Shown here piece by piece: positions 1 through 6,407 of a stretch of 10,390 nucleotides of DNA (positions are counted from its first letter, which is position 1; the number at the start of each line of letters is the position of its first letter). The notes beneath the pieces were generated by a model. It ran no database searches. It saw only the letters and a program-made list of their open reading frames with translations, and was not told where the DNA came from. The position numbers were made by a program, and so were the translations under genes. The stretch covers positions 1 through 10,390 of the forward strand of contig DATCKS010000242.1 of the NCBI GenBank assembly GCA_036562265.1, read 5' to 3'. The DNA comes from DASVDK01 sp036562265 [NCBI: Thermodesulfobacteriota bacterium] (GTDB lineage Bacteria; DASVDK01).

Positions 1-165
1 CTGACCTTCGACTTTGCGTACGAGTATCAGTACTTCCACGAGCGGACGAAGAACAATAACGTCCTCATCGATCCAACGAGTACCCTTCCCGCAGGACTCA
101 GGGCAAATGGTACCTACAACACTAAGGCTCACGCCGTCGTAGCACAGTTGAGGTACGCCTTCTAA
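1..165 (+). CDS. C-terminal end of an outer-membrane beta-barrel protein (FadL/OmpP1-like), partial
   Basis: The first frame is open from the window edge to TAA at 163-165, giving 54 residues of a protein whose start lies outside the window. It has alternating polar and aromatic residues (DFAYEYQYFHERT), a turn-rich middle (NNNVLIDPTSTLPAGL), and a last strand ending AQLRYAF. A C-terminal Phe closing an amphipathic beta strand is the usual signal for BAM-dependent insertion of outer-membrane barrels. The GTYNTKAHAVVAQLRYAF ending resembles the last strand of FadL/TodX long-chain fatty acid or hydrocarbon transporters, but 54 residues cannot fix the family. GC content (about 50%) is far below that of most genes in the window. 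It converges on the lipoprotein gene, with 70 bp between the two stop codons and no obvious terminator there. Confidence 0.6.
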   Translation: MTFDFAYEYQYFHERTKNNNVLIDPTSTLPAGLRANGTYNTKAHAVVAQLRYAF

Positions 166-235
166 GCATCGGATTACTCTCGGACATGCGCGGACTGCAC
201 GCCCGTACCTGGAGCGTAGCGGCCGTGTATCGGAA

Positions 236-1921
236 TCACCGCACGCAGAAGTCGAGAAGCCCCATGTATGCAAGTGCGGCGATGTTCCAGCCCGGTGAGA
301 TATTGCCCGCCCGATCAATGGACCGAGCATAGAGTTGGCCAAAGCAGGTCCCTTGCGGCACGAAGTACGTGCCTGTGTCCGTGGACCCAAACAGCTCAGA
401 GGGTTCGGGCGAGAGCACAAGGCCACCGTCTGAGGCAATTCCTGTGGCGATATGCTCGCTTGAACCCCTGAAGATCTCGGCCCAGTCTACATCCTGCCCC
501 ATACTCAACACGATCGTCGCATATCCTATGTAGACCTTGTTCCCTTCGTGCTCAGCAAGCGACGGGTCTGACCAAAAGTCGGGCATCAAGAGACTGAGAA
601 GCGTTGGAGCACTCGGCGGCACATCATCATGCTCCACCGCCACCTCCACTGATCCGAGCACGACACCTCCCACGCGCGCGCTCACCTGGACCCGGTTCCA
701 CTGATTCCGAAAGAGCGAGATCGGCACCTCGAAGACGCCGGGGATGGCCTGGCGGCCGGCGATGGTCTGGTGCGTGCTCAGATCGAGTTCGCCGAGGACG
801 TCGATCCGGAGATCCTCGACGGTGGGGTCGGTCGCGACGCGCAGCGTCTCGGTGGCGTGCCGGGTCACGTCCGGCAGCGACGCCTCGATGGCGAAGCCCT
901 CGGGCAGGAAGGCGACGACGAGGTCGCGCGTGGTGGCGTTGCCGGCCCGATCGGTGGCGCGGCAAACGATCCGCGTCGTGGCGCCGGAGATCGGGAAGGC
1001 GGCGAGCGTGAAGCGGCCGTCGGCGCCGACCGCGACCTCCTCCTGGGGATGGTCGCGGCCGCAACGCACGCGCGCGCCGGGTTCGGTAATGCCGGCAACG
1101 TCGACGGCGTCGGTACTGGTGAGCGAGGGGCCGGAGAGGGCGAGCGAGGGCGGGGCGAGGTCCACGGCGAAGGCGTGTGGCGTGCCCTGGTGCCTGACCG
1201 GCGTGCCGCCGGGAGGGACGGGGGGAAGGGCGACGGCGGTGAGGAGGTAGTCGCCGTCGGGGAGGCCCGGTAGGCCGTCCTCCCGCGGCGGAACGGTCGG
1301 TCCCCCTTGGTCCACCGGAATCTCGACGACGCCGTGCTCGTCGGCCGACTCGGTCCCGACGAGATGACTGCCGAGGTACAGCAGGACCAGCGCGTGCGGT
1401 TCGGTCTGGACGACGGCGGCGAAGGCGGGGACGTTGACGCCGCCGTCGGCCGCCGGGTACTGGATGGCGACGGGCGCCCGCATGGCGACCTGAACCCGGG
1501 TGCTCCGCCCGGCGACGATCACGACGCCGGTCGCCTGGCCTCGGAAGTAGAGCGTGCCGAAGGCCGCATCCCACTCCTCGACGGTCACGACCCGTCCGGT
1601 CCCGGCCGGGATGCCGCCGCACTCGCCGCCGGTCGCCCGCGGGAACCGGCAGACGACCGGGGCGAAGTCGGGACCGGTGACCTCGACCTCGAGCCAGGTG
1701 TTCGACGGGGGGCGCGGCGCGGGGTCGGACGCCGGGAGGGCGTCGGCGATGTGCCGCGCGAGGCCTTCGGCGCGTGGCGTGGCGGGGGACAGGTAGGCGA
1801 GGTCGAGCGAGATGCCGGCCGGGTCGTCGGTCCCGCCGCTGCCGCCGGCCGAGCCGCCGCAAGCGGCCAGCGCGAGGCCGAAGCCGACCGCCGCGGCGAA
1901 CGCGATGGGTCGTGACGTCAT
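236..1921 (-). CDS. Secreted lipoprotein with bacterial Ig-like segments, function unknown
   Basis: Encodes 561 residues. I chose the ATG at 1921 over the open-frame ATG at 1999 because it has a G-rich ribosome-binding site just upstream and starts a clean lipoprotein signal: MTSRP, a hydrophobic run, then lipobox LAAC with Cys21. The mature protein begins with a Gly/Ser/Asp linker (GGSAGGSGGTDD), as expected for a lipidated surface or periplasmic protein. Beta-rich segments follow. Residues about 255-345 look like a bacterial Ig-like domain (PPSLALSGPS to CRATDRAGNATTRD). A second DRAGN motif near residue 535 suggests another such fold at the C-terminus. No catalytic motif is visible. Residues after about 430 are encoded by DNA with much lower GC and different codons (AGT, CTT, TTG, ATA, TCA) than the rest. 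Likely transcribed from the promoter at 2124-2153. It may be an adhesin-like or scaffold protein; the role is unknown. Confidence 0.8.
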   Translation of the reverse strand: MTSRPIAFAAAVGFGLALAACGGSAGGSGGTDDPAGISLDLAYLSPATPRAEGLARHIADALPASDPAPRPPSNTWLEVEVTGPDFAPVVCRFPRATGGECGGIPAGTGRVVTVEEWDAAFGTLYFRGQATGVVIVAGRSTRVQVAMRAPVAIQYPAADGGVNVPAFAAVVQTEPHALVLLYLGSHLVGTESADEHGVVEIPVDQGGPTVPPREDGLPGLPDGDYLLTAVALPPVPPGGTPVRHQGTPHAFAVDLAPPSLALSGPSLTSTDAVDVAGITEPGARVRCGRDHPQEEVAVGADGRFTLAAFPISGATTRIVCRATDRAGNATTRDLVVAFLPEGFAIEASLPDVTRHATETLRVATDPTVEDLRIDVLGELDLSTHQTIAGRQAIPGVFEVPISLFRNQWNRVQVSARVGGVVLGSVEVAVEHDDVPPSAPTLLSLLMPDFWSDPSLAEHEGNKVYIGYATIVLSMGQDVDWAEIFRGSSEHIATGIASDGGLVLSPEPSELFGSTDTGTYFVPQGTCFGQLYARSIDRAGNISPGWNIAALAYMGLLDFCVR

Positions 1922-1993
1922 GATGGTCCCCCCCGATTGCAGCCAGGCGCCCGGCCGCCGGCCGGGGCGAGACTGGCGAGTGCAGAGGCCAGG

Positions 1994-2045
1994 CCCCACG
2001 CAAGCGGCCGGCGTCCGTGGGGTTGCGGGGCGGGACCGGCCGGTC
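1994..2045 (-). promoter_or_regulatory. Inverted repeats in the long leader of the lipoprotein gene
   Basis: CCCCACG (1994-2000) and CGTGGGG (2016-2022) form a perfect 7-bp stem with a 15-base loop. A perfect 12-bp palindrome, GACCGGCCGGTC, follows at 2034-2045. Both lie in the predicted transcript leader of about 195 bases between the - strand promoter and the ATG at 1921. They could be leader structure or a protein-binding site. The surrounding DNA is very GC-rich, so chance palindromes are fairly likely. Confidence 0.3.
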
Positions 2046-2123
2046 GGTGGGCGGGTAGCCGGACGAGGTCCGGGGGTCGGTCCGGGCGGGCCGATGGCGG
2101 CCGCCGGAGGCGACCATACGTCC

Positions 2124-2153
2124 AGCCTATCGGTCGTATCTACAGCGTGTCAA
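2124..2153 (-). promoter_or_regulatory. Sigma-70-type promoter for the lipoprotein gene
   Basis: Read on the - strand: a perfect -35 box TTGACA (2153-2148), an 18-base spacer, then TAGGCT (2129-2124), which fits the TANNNT form of the -10 box common in GC-rich genomes. Transcription would start near 2117. The spacer contains CGGTCGT (2131-2137), repeated directly at 2159-2165, a possible regulator site. Confidence 0.6.
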
Positions 2154-2195
2154 CAACCCGGTCGTTGGACGGGAAAGGGGTCGCATGCTCACCGT

Positions 2196-2225
2196 TTGAC
2201 GGGTCACTCGACCCCATGCTAGCGT
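2196..2225 (+). promoter_or_regulatory. Sigma-70-type promoter for the TolB/FlgO-like gene, with an inverted repeat in its spacer
   Basis: TTGACG (2196-2201), an 18-base spacer, then TAGCGT (2220-2225). The start would be near 2232, 39 bases before the chosen ATG. The spacer contains GGGTC-ACTC-GACCC (2201-2214), a short inverted repeat that could be an operator. GGGGTCG (2177-2183) also faces CGACCCC (2209-2215) across the -35 box. The -35 boxes of this promoter and the - strand promoter are about 43 bp apart, so one regulator could act on both. Confidence 0.5.
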
Positions 2226-2234
2226 GCGAATAGG

Positions 2235-2250
2235 CTCGGCAGAGGCCGAG
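2235..2250 (+). promoter_or_regulatory. Leader hairpin just upstream of the ribosome-binding site
   Basis: CTCGGC (2235-2240) and GCCGAG (2245-2250) pair perfectly around a 4-base AGAG loop. The hairpin would sit at the 5' end of the predicted transcript, just before an A-rich stretch and the GGGGAG ribosome-binding site at 2259-2264. It may stabilise the mRNA 5' end. Confidence 0.4.
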
Positions 2251-2270
2251 AAATCTTTGGGGAGATGGCT

Positions 2271-2891
2271 ATGCAGGTGATGACGCGGTGGTTTGCGATG
2301 GCCCTCGCCGGCGCGCTCGGGCTGGCGGCGAGCGGGACGGAGGCGCTGGCGCAGCGGCCGGGGAGCGGCGGGCTGATCGAGCAGCGGGCGCCGGTGGTCG
2401 TGGCGCTCCTGCCGTTCCGCGTGAACGGACCGGCGGAGATCGGCTACCTGGGGCAGGCGGTTCCGGACATCCTCGCCACGCGACTGGCCACGCTGACGCC
2501 GGCGGAGCAGGGGGCGGTCGCCGCCGCGATCCAGCGCCGGGGCGCCGGGCCGATCACGGAGGCGGTGGCGCGCGAGGTCGGCCGGGAGTCGGGTGCGCAG
2601 TTCGTCGTCATGGGGACGCTCACCGCGATCGGCGAGCGCCTGTCGCTCGACGCGCGGATCCTGCCGGTCACCTCCGGCCGCGCCGCGACGGTTTACATCC
2701 AGGGCGAGGGGCTCGCCGACTTCCTCACGCACGTGGGATCGCTGGCCCTCGAGATCGACAAGGGGATCTCCGGCGTCGCCGCCTTCCTCGGCTCGGAACC
2801 GGATCCCGAACCGGCCGAGGCGCCGCGCGGTACGCCGTCGCGCACCGAGCCGCCGACCTTCCGGCGGCCGATCCGGTCGACGCCGTTCTAG
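2271..2891 (+). CDS. Short exported protein with a TolB/FlgO-like N-terminal domain
   Basis: Encodes 206 residues from the ATG at 2271. I preferred this start because GGGGAG (2259-2264) lies 6 bases upstream; it abuts the alternative ATG at 2265 directly. A Sec signal peptide (MTRW, then an Ala/Leu-rich helix) ends at ALA27 before Gln28. The core (residues about 43-165) begins VVALLPFRVNG and runs through IGYLGQAVPDILATRLATL to AQFVVMGTLTAIGERLSLDARI. This pattern of a conserved lipid- or wall-associated alpha/beta domain is seen in FlgO, in TolB-like N-terminal domains, and at the front of larger proteobacterial proteins carrying VCBS/FG-GAP repeats. Here the protein stops soon after the domain in a Pro/Arg-rich tail. 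It may be a stand-alone periplasmic subunit or a relic of a longer protein. Two strong stem-loops follow the stop. Confidence 0.65.
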   Translation: MQVMTRWFAMALAGALGLAASGTEALAQRPGSGGLIEQRAPVVVALLPFRVNGPAEIGYLGQAVPDILATRLATLTPAEQGAVAAAIQRRGAGPITEAVAREVGRESGAQFVVMGTLTAIGERLSLDARILPVTSGRAATVYIQGEGLADFLTHVGSLALEIDKGISGVAAFLGSEPDPEPAEAPRGTPSRTEPPTFRRPIRSTPF

Positions 2892-2895
2892 TCAG

Positions 2896-2921
2896 TGGAA
2901 GGGGTCGCACGACCCCTTCCA
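2896..2921 (+). terminator. Perfect stem-loop just after the TolB/FlgO-like gene
   Basis: TGGAAGGGGTCG (2896-2907) is the exact reverse complement of CGACCCCTTCCA (2910-2921), giving about 11 usable base pairs around a 4-base GCAC loop. It begins 5 bases after the stop codon. There is no U-tract, so it may be a non-canonical terminator or mRNA-stabilising structure. The core AAGGGGTCGCA also occurs upstream of the gene at 2175-2185. Confidence 0.5.
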
Positions 2922-2943
2922 TCGCACCGTGGCGCTCCTGGCA

Positions 2944-2970
2944 GCCGGGCCGGCGCGAGGCCGGCCCGGC
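2944..2970 (+). terminator. Second perfect stem-loop in tandem
   Basis: GCCGGGCCGGC (2944-2954) pairs perfectly with GCCGGCCCGGC (2960-2970) around a GCGAG loop, an all-G/C 11-bp stem. No T-run follows. With the hairpin at 2896-2921 it probably isolates the upstream gene from the promoter at 3017-3045. Confidence 0.5.
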
Positions 2971-3016
2971 CGGCGGGCGGCGCGGCGGGCCTCGCGCGAG
3001 AGGCGTGCCGGACCGA

Positions 3017-3045
3017 TTGACCCGGCCCGCCGTCCATGCTACAAG
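3017..3045 (+). promoter_or_regulatory. Promoter of the hydrolase-iorAB operon
   Basis: TTGACC (3017-3022), a 17-base spacer, then TACAAG (3040-3045), with TG at 3037-3038 giving an extended -10 look. Transcription would start near 3052, about 60 bases before the ATG at 3111. It is the clearest AT-rich interruption in a very GC-rich intergenic region. Confidence 0.55.
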
Positions 3046-3110
3046 CGGTCGGTCTTCGCGGCCGGGCCGCTGATCGGCCGCGTCCACTCTCCGTTGCCGG
3101 AGCCTCCCGC

Positions 3111-3698
3111 ATGTCGTTCCGATCGGACACCTTCTCGCCCCGCAGGGAGGCGGCCTGTCTCGTCGTCGTGGACGTCCAGGAGAACCTCGCCCGCGCGATG
3201 CCGGCCGACACGTTCCCGCGCGTCACGCGCAACCTGGTGCTCCTCGCCACGGCGGCGCGCATCCTCGGCCTCCCGACGCTCCTGACCGAGCAGTACCCGA
3301 AGGGGCTCGGCCGCACCATCGGGCCGGTGGTCGAGGCGCTGGCCGGCGGCGGGACGCCGCCCTCCCCGATCGAGAAGGTCGACTTCGCCTGCACGGCGGT
3401 TCCGGCCTTCTGCGAGGCGCTCCGGGCATCGGGACGCCGCACGGTGATCCTCACCGGCGTCGAGACGCACGTGTGCGTCCTGCAGACCGCCCTGGGCCTC
3501 CTCGAGGCCGGGTACACGGTCCACGTCCCGGCCGATGCGGTCGCCTCGCGGACCGCGGCCAACAGGCAGATCGGGCTCGACCTCATGGGGCGGGCCGGGG
3601 CGGTCGTCACCTCGACCGAGACGGTGGTCTTCCAGCTCCTCGGCCGCGCGGGGACGCCCGAGTTCAAGGCGCTGGCGCCCCTGGTGAAGGAGCCATGA
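3111..3698 (+). CDS. Isochorismatase-family cysteine hydrolase
   Basis: Encodes 195 residues, a normal length for single-domain isochorismatase/nicotinamidase-like hydrolases. The ATG at 3111 is preferred over the open-frame ATG at 3036: CGGAG lies 8 bases upstream and the family's N-terminus begins right after it. The catalytic triad is intact: Asp21 in VVVDVQE, Lys89 in PIEKVDF, and Cys122 in GVETHVCVLQTA. The C-terminal STETVVFQLLGRAGTPEFKAL resembles the ISOC1/YcaC-like branch, whose substrates are mostly unknown, rather than true isochorismatases or nicotinamidases. No signal peptide, so cytoplasmic. It is the first gene of an apparent operon with iorA and iorB, joined through a 6-codon mini-ORF. 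It may hydrolyse an amide or ester linked to the neighbouring oxidoreductase pathway; that is inference. Confidence 0.88.
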   Translation: MSFRSDTFSPRREAACLVVVDVQENLARAMPADTFPRVTRNLVLLATAARILGLPTLLTEQYPKGLGRTIGPVVEALAGGGTPPSPIEKVDFACTAVPAFCEALRASGRRTVILTGVETHVCVLQTALGLLEAGYTVHVPADAVASRTAANRQIGLDLMGRAGAVVTSTETVVFQLLGRAGTPEFKALAPLVKEP

Positions 3699-3715
3699 GG
3701 GCCCGACCTCGATGA
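3695..3715 (+). other. Six-codon mini-ORF with ATGA overlaps at both ends
   Basis: The ATG at 3695 overlaps the hydrolase stop (TGA 3696-3698). It codes MRARPR and stops at TGA 3713-3715, which overlaps the IorA start ATG at 3712. ATGAGGGCCC occurs twice, at 3695 and 3712, so the arrangement looks like a 17-bp tandem duplication. AAGGAG (3687-3692) is only 2 bases from the first ATG and 19 from the second, so re-initiation may matter for IorA translation. Confidence 0.4.
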
Positions 3716-5673
3716 GGGCCCTCGGGTCGGCGGCGGGGGCGCCGATCGACGTGGCGGCGTTCGCCCCGCAGACGGAGGTGCTCCTGTCGGCCGTGCTGGC
3801 GGCCGCCCGCGGCGCGGTCGAGGCCGGCGTTGCGGTCGCGGTCGGCTCCCCCGGCTCGCCCGGGTCGGAGGCGATCGCGGCGCTGGCGCCGCTGGCCGGA
3901 CCGGAGATGCGGGTCGAGTGGGCGGTCAACGAGAAGACCGCCATCGAGATCGCCGCCGGCGTCGCCTGGAGCGGCAAGCGCGTCCTGGTCGCCATGCCGA
4001 CGTCGGGCCTCAACGTCGCGGCCGACTCGCTCCTCGGGGTCGTGGCGAGCGGGGTGAACGGCGGCCTGGTGATCCTGACCGCCGACGATCCCAACGCCTA
4101 CTACGGCGGCGTCGAGCGGGACTCGCGCTACTACGCGCTCATGGGCGCCCTGCCGCTGCTCGAGCCGGCCACGCCCCAGGAGACGCTCGACTACACGCGC
4201 GACGCCTTCGAGGTTTCCGAGCGCAGCGGCGCCCCGATCCTCCTGCGCCTGACGACCGTCCTCGTCCACACGACCGGCGTCGTGACGACGCGCCCGCCGG
4301 AACGGACGCGCGTGAAGGGGACCTTCACCGCCGACCCGGACCGCTACGCGCGCCGGGGCGGCGCGCGGGTGCGGGCGCAGCACCGGGCCGCCCTCGCGCG
4401 GCTCGACGAGGTGAGCCGACTAACCGACCACCTCGTGCGACGGGAGGCGGGGAGCGGTCGGGTCGGGGCGATCGGCGTCGGGGTAGCGTGGCGCTACCTC
4501 CTCGAGGCGCGGGGGCGCGTGGCCCCGGACGCGCCGCTCCTCAAGCTGCCGGCTTCGCATCCGATTCCCGAGGGGGTCGTGGCGGAGTTCCTGGCCGGGG
4601 TCGATCGCGTCCTCGTGGTCGAGGAACTCGAGCCGGTCGTGGAGCGCGCCGTGCGGGGGCTGGCGGCCGGCCGCCCGGTGGCGGTGGCCGGCAAGCTCCC
4701 GGCGGGCGGATCGGCACCGCTCCTGCCGCGCGTCGGCGACTACGACGTGGACATCGTGGCGGCGGCGCTCGAGGCGCTGGCCGGCGGTCGTGCCGAGACG
4801 GCACCGTCGGCCGGCCCGGTGCCGCCGGAGGGGCCGGCGACGAGGGCCGACGACGGGGCCGGCGACGAGCGCACACCGGTCTTCCCGGCCGGCTGCCCGC
4901 ACCGGGGCACCTTCCTCGCCCTGCGCCAGGCGGTGAAGAGCCTCAAGGCCGACCCGCGCGGCGTCATGGTGGCCGGAGACGTCGGCTGCGCGGGGCTCGG
5001 CGCGCTCGAGCCGGTGTCCGCCTGCGCGACCGAGGTGGCGACGGGCGCGAGCATCGCGGTCGCCCAGGGCTTCGTCTATGCCGGCATCGGCAAGCCGGTC
5101 GTCGCCGTGATCGGCGACGGCGCCTTCTTCCACGCCGGGCTGCCGGCGCTCGTCGGCGCCGTGCACCGGCAGGTCGACCTGACGGTGCTCGTGCTCGACA
5201 ACGGCACGCGCTGCATCACCGGCGGCCAGCCGGTCCCGGGAACGCCGGACCGGCAGGGGACCACCAGGCCGATCAAGATCGAGGATCTCGCGCGCGCCTG
5301 CCAGGTGCGGCGCGTGATGGTGGTCGACCCCTACGACGTCAAGCGCACGGCCTCGGCCATCGTCACGAGCGTCCGCGGCGGCGGCGTCTCGGTGGTCATC
5401 GCGCGCAGGCCCTGCGAGGCGCACCTGCCGGAGCCTCCGGCGCTGCCGCTCGAGGTCCGTGCGAAGCGGTGCGTCGGGGTGGCCGCGTGCGAGGAGTCCT
5501 GCATCGCCGTCACCGCCTGCCCGGCCCTCCAGGTCGACGCCCAGGGGAAGGCGCGCATCGACGCCGGCGCCTGCGTCGGGTGCCGGCTCTGTGAGTCGGT
5601 CTGCCCGACGCGGGCGATCCGGCGGCCGTGGCGGTTCGGGTCGGGCGGCGCGACGCGGAGCGGCCGTGGCTGA
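3712..5673 (+). CDS. iorA: Indolepyruvate:ferredoxin oxidoreductase-like, alpha subunit (TPP and Fe-S protein)
   Basis: 653 residues, slightly longer than a typical IorA (about 600). Family role: TPP-dependent oxidative decarboxylation of aryl-pyruvates to aryl-acetyl-CoA, passing electrons to ferredoxin, in the cytoplasm. Order of parts: pyrimidine-binding POR-N domain (about 20-250; SPGSPGSEAI, VEWAVNEK at 68-75); a Pro/Ala-rich linker near 360-390; TPP/PP domain with AGCPHR (Cys395), GDVGC (422-426) and GDG (468-470) followed by LDNG (Asn497); then two Fe-S motifs. The second cluster is classic (Cys621, 624, 627, 631). The first has Cys587, 593, 597 and 603, not the usual CxxCxxC spacing. 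The usual SSQNEQD segment is replaced by YGGVERD (131-137). Upstream in-frame TGA at 3685 limits the start to 3712. iorB overlaps its end by 8 bp. The general class is secure; the indolepyruvate substrate is not. Confidence 0.85.
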   Translation: MRALGSAAGAPIDVAAFAPQTEVLLSAVLAAARGAVEAGVAVAVGSPGSPGSEAIAALAPLAGPEMRVEWAVNEKTAIEIAAGVAWSGKRVLVAMPTSGLNVAADSLLGVVASGVNGGLVILTADDPNAYYGGVERDSRYYALMGALPLLEPATPQETLDYTRDAFEVSERSGAPILLRLTTVLVHTTGVVTTRPPERTRVKGTFTADPDRYARRGGARVRAQHRAALARLDEVSRLTDHLVRREAGSGRVGAIGVGVAWRYLLEARGRVAPDAPLLKLPASHPIPEGVVAEFLAGVDRVLVVEELEPVVERAVRGLAAGRPVAVAGKLPAGGSAPLLPRVGDYDVDIVAAALEALAGGRAETAPSAGPVPPEGPATRADDGAGDERTPVFPAGCPHRGTFLALRQAVKSLKADPRGVMVAGDVGCAGLGALEPVSACATEVATGASIAVAQGFVYAGIGKPVVAVIGDGAFFHAGLPALVGAVHRQVDLTVLVLDNGTRCITGGQPVPGTPDRQGTTRPIKIEDLARACQVRRVMVVDPYDVKRTASAIVTSVRGGGVSVVIARRPCEAHLPEPPALPLEVRAKRCVGVAACEESCIAVTACPALQVDAQGKARIDAGACVGCRLCESVCPTRAIRRPWRFGSGGATRSGRG

Positions 5674-6349
5674 CGACGAGACGAGAGCGCTGCCGCCCCG
5701 GCGGCCCTGGGAGCGACCCGCCCCGGCCGCCGCGCGCGCGGCCGATCCGCAGTGGGACCTGGTCGTAGGCGGGCTCGCGAGCCAGCACGTACCGCTGCTG
5801 GCCGAGGTGGTGGCCGCGGCGGCCCGCCTCGAGGGGTACACCGTGCAGTACTGGCTCGACCTGAGCGAGGCCAGGCTCCACGGCGGCGTCCGGGCCCACG
5901 TGCGCGTCGGGCCGGCGGCGAGCCCGAAGGTGCCGCGCGGCTGCGCCAGCCTCCTGGTCGGCCTCGAGACCGGCGAGGCGCGGCGGCTCGCCCGCTACCT
6001 CGCCCCGGGCGGAGCGGCGATCGTGCCGGTCCATGCCTGGCCGACGCTCGATGCCAAGCTCGGCCGAAGCCGATACCCGGACGCCGAGCGGCTCGCGCAG
6101 GAGCTGTCGGCCCTGGCCAAGCGGGTCGTCACGCTCGACCTGGCCCGCCTCGGCGCGGAAGGGGCGGCACCGGAGCCGCCGCCGCCGGGCGCCGAGGCGC
6201 TGGTGGCGCTCGGCGCGATCACGGCGCTCACGCACGTGGTCGACCGCGAGTCGGTCGTCCGGGCGGTGCGGGACCGGATGGGCAAGGCCGCCGACGTCGC
6301 GGTGGAGGCCTGCCTCGCGGGCTATCGGGCGGTCGCGGGCGACGAGTAG
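5666..6349 (+). CDS. iorB: Indolepyruvate:ferredoxin oxidoreductase-like, beta subunit
   Basis: 227 residues from GTG at 5666, which has CGGAG 5 bases upstream and overlaps the iorA stop by 8 bp, so the pair is probably translationally coupled. The frame is open further upstream, but only inside iorA. The fold is the POR gamma-type domain that pairs with IorA: WDLVVGGLASQHVPLLAEVV, LHGGVRAHVRVG, PRGCASLLVGLETGEARRLARYLAPGGAAIVPV, and VALGAITAL near the end. The usual glycine-rich GGQGV motif is replaced by LASQHV, and the usual QRGG by RLHGG, so it is a divergent member. The first 25-30 residues are a Pro/Arg/Ala-rich extension. It should form a complex with the upstream alpha subunit. Confidence 0.78.
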   Translation: MADDETRALPPRRPWERPAPAAARAADPQWDLVVGGLASQHVPLLAEVVAAAARLEGYTVQYWLDLSEARLHGGVRAHVRVGPAASPKVPRGCASLLVGLETGEARRLARYLAPGGAAIVPVHAWPTLDAKLGRSRYPDAERLAQELSALAKRVVTLDLARLGAEGAAPEPPPPGAEALVALGAITALTHVVDRESVVRAVRDRMGKAADVAVEACLAGYRAVAGDE

Positions 6350-6370
6350 ACCGCTCGACCATCCGGATCG

Positions 6371-6399
6371 TTGACACACCTGTGACCTTGGGAGAGAAT
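6371..6399 (+). promoter_or_regulatory. Promoter of the exonuclease-PilZ genes, possibly leaderless
   Basis: A perfect TTGACA (6371-6376), a 17-base spacer, then GAGAAT (6394-6399), 4 of 6 matches to TATAAT. The predicted start near 6406 is about 2 bases before the ATG at 6408. The only Shine-Dalgarno-like run (GGGAGAG, 6390-6396) lies within the promoter, so it would not be in this transcript. Confidence 0.5.
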
Positions 6400-6407
6400 C
6401 CGCGCGG

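Noticed and set aside
166-235. Terminator between the convergent barrel and lipoprotein genes
   Set aside because: I looked for a stem-loop in these 70 bases and found none of more than a few base pairs.
627-2117. A 496-residue open frame on the - strand overlapping the lipoprotein gene
   Set aside because: Arg/Pro-rich low-complexity translation without domains; it is a GC-driven shadow of the lipoprotein frame, which has a signal peptide and ribosome-binding site.
3918-5594. A 558-residue + strand open frame inside iorA
   Set aside because: Arg/Gly-rich translation with no motif; the iorA frame carries the TPP and Fe-S motifs.
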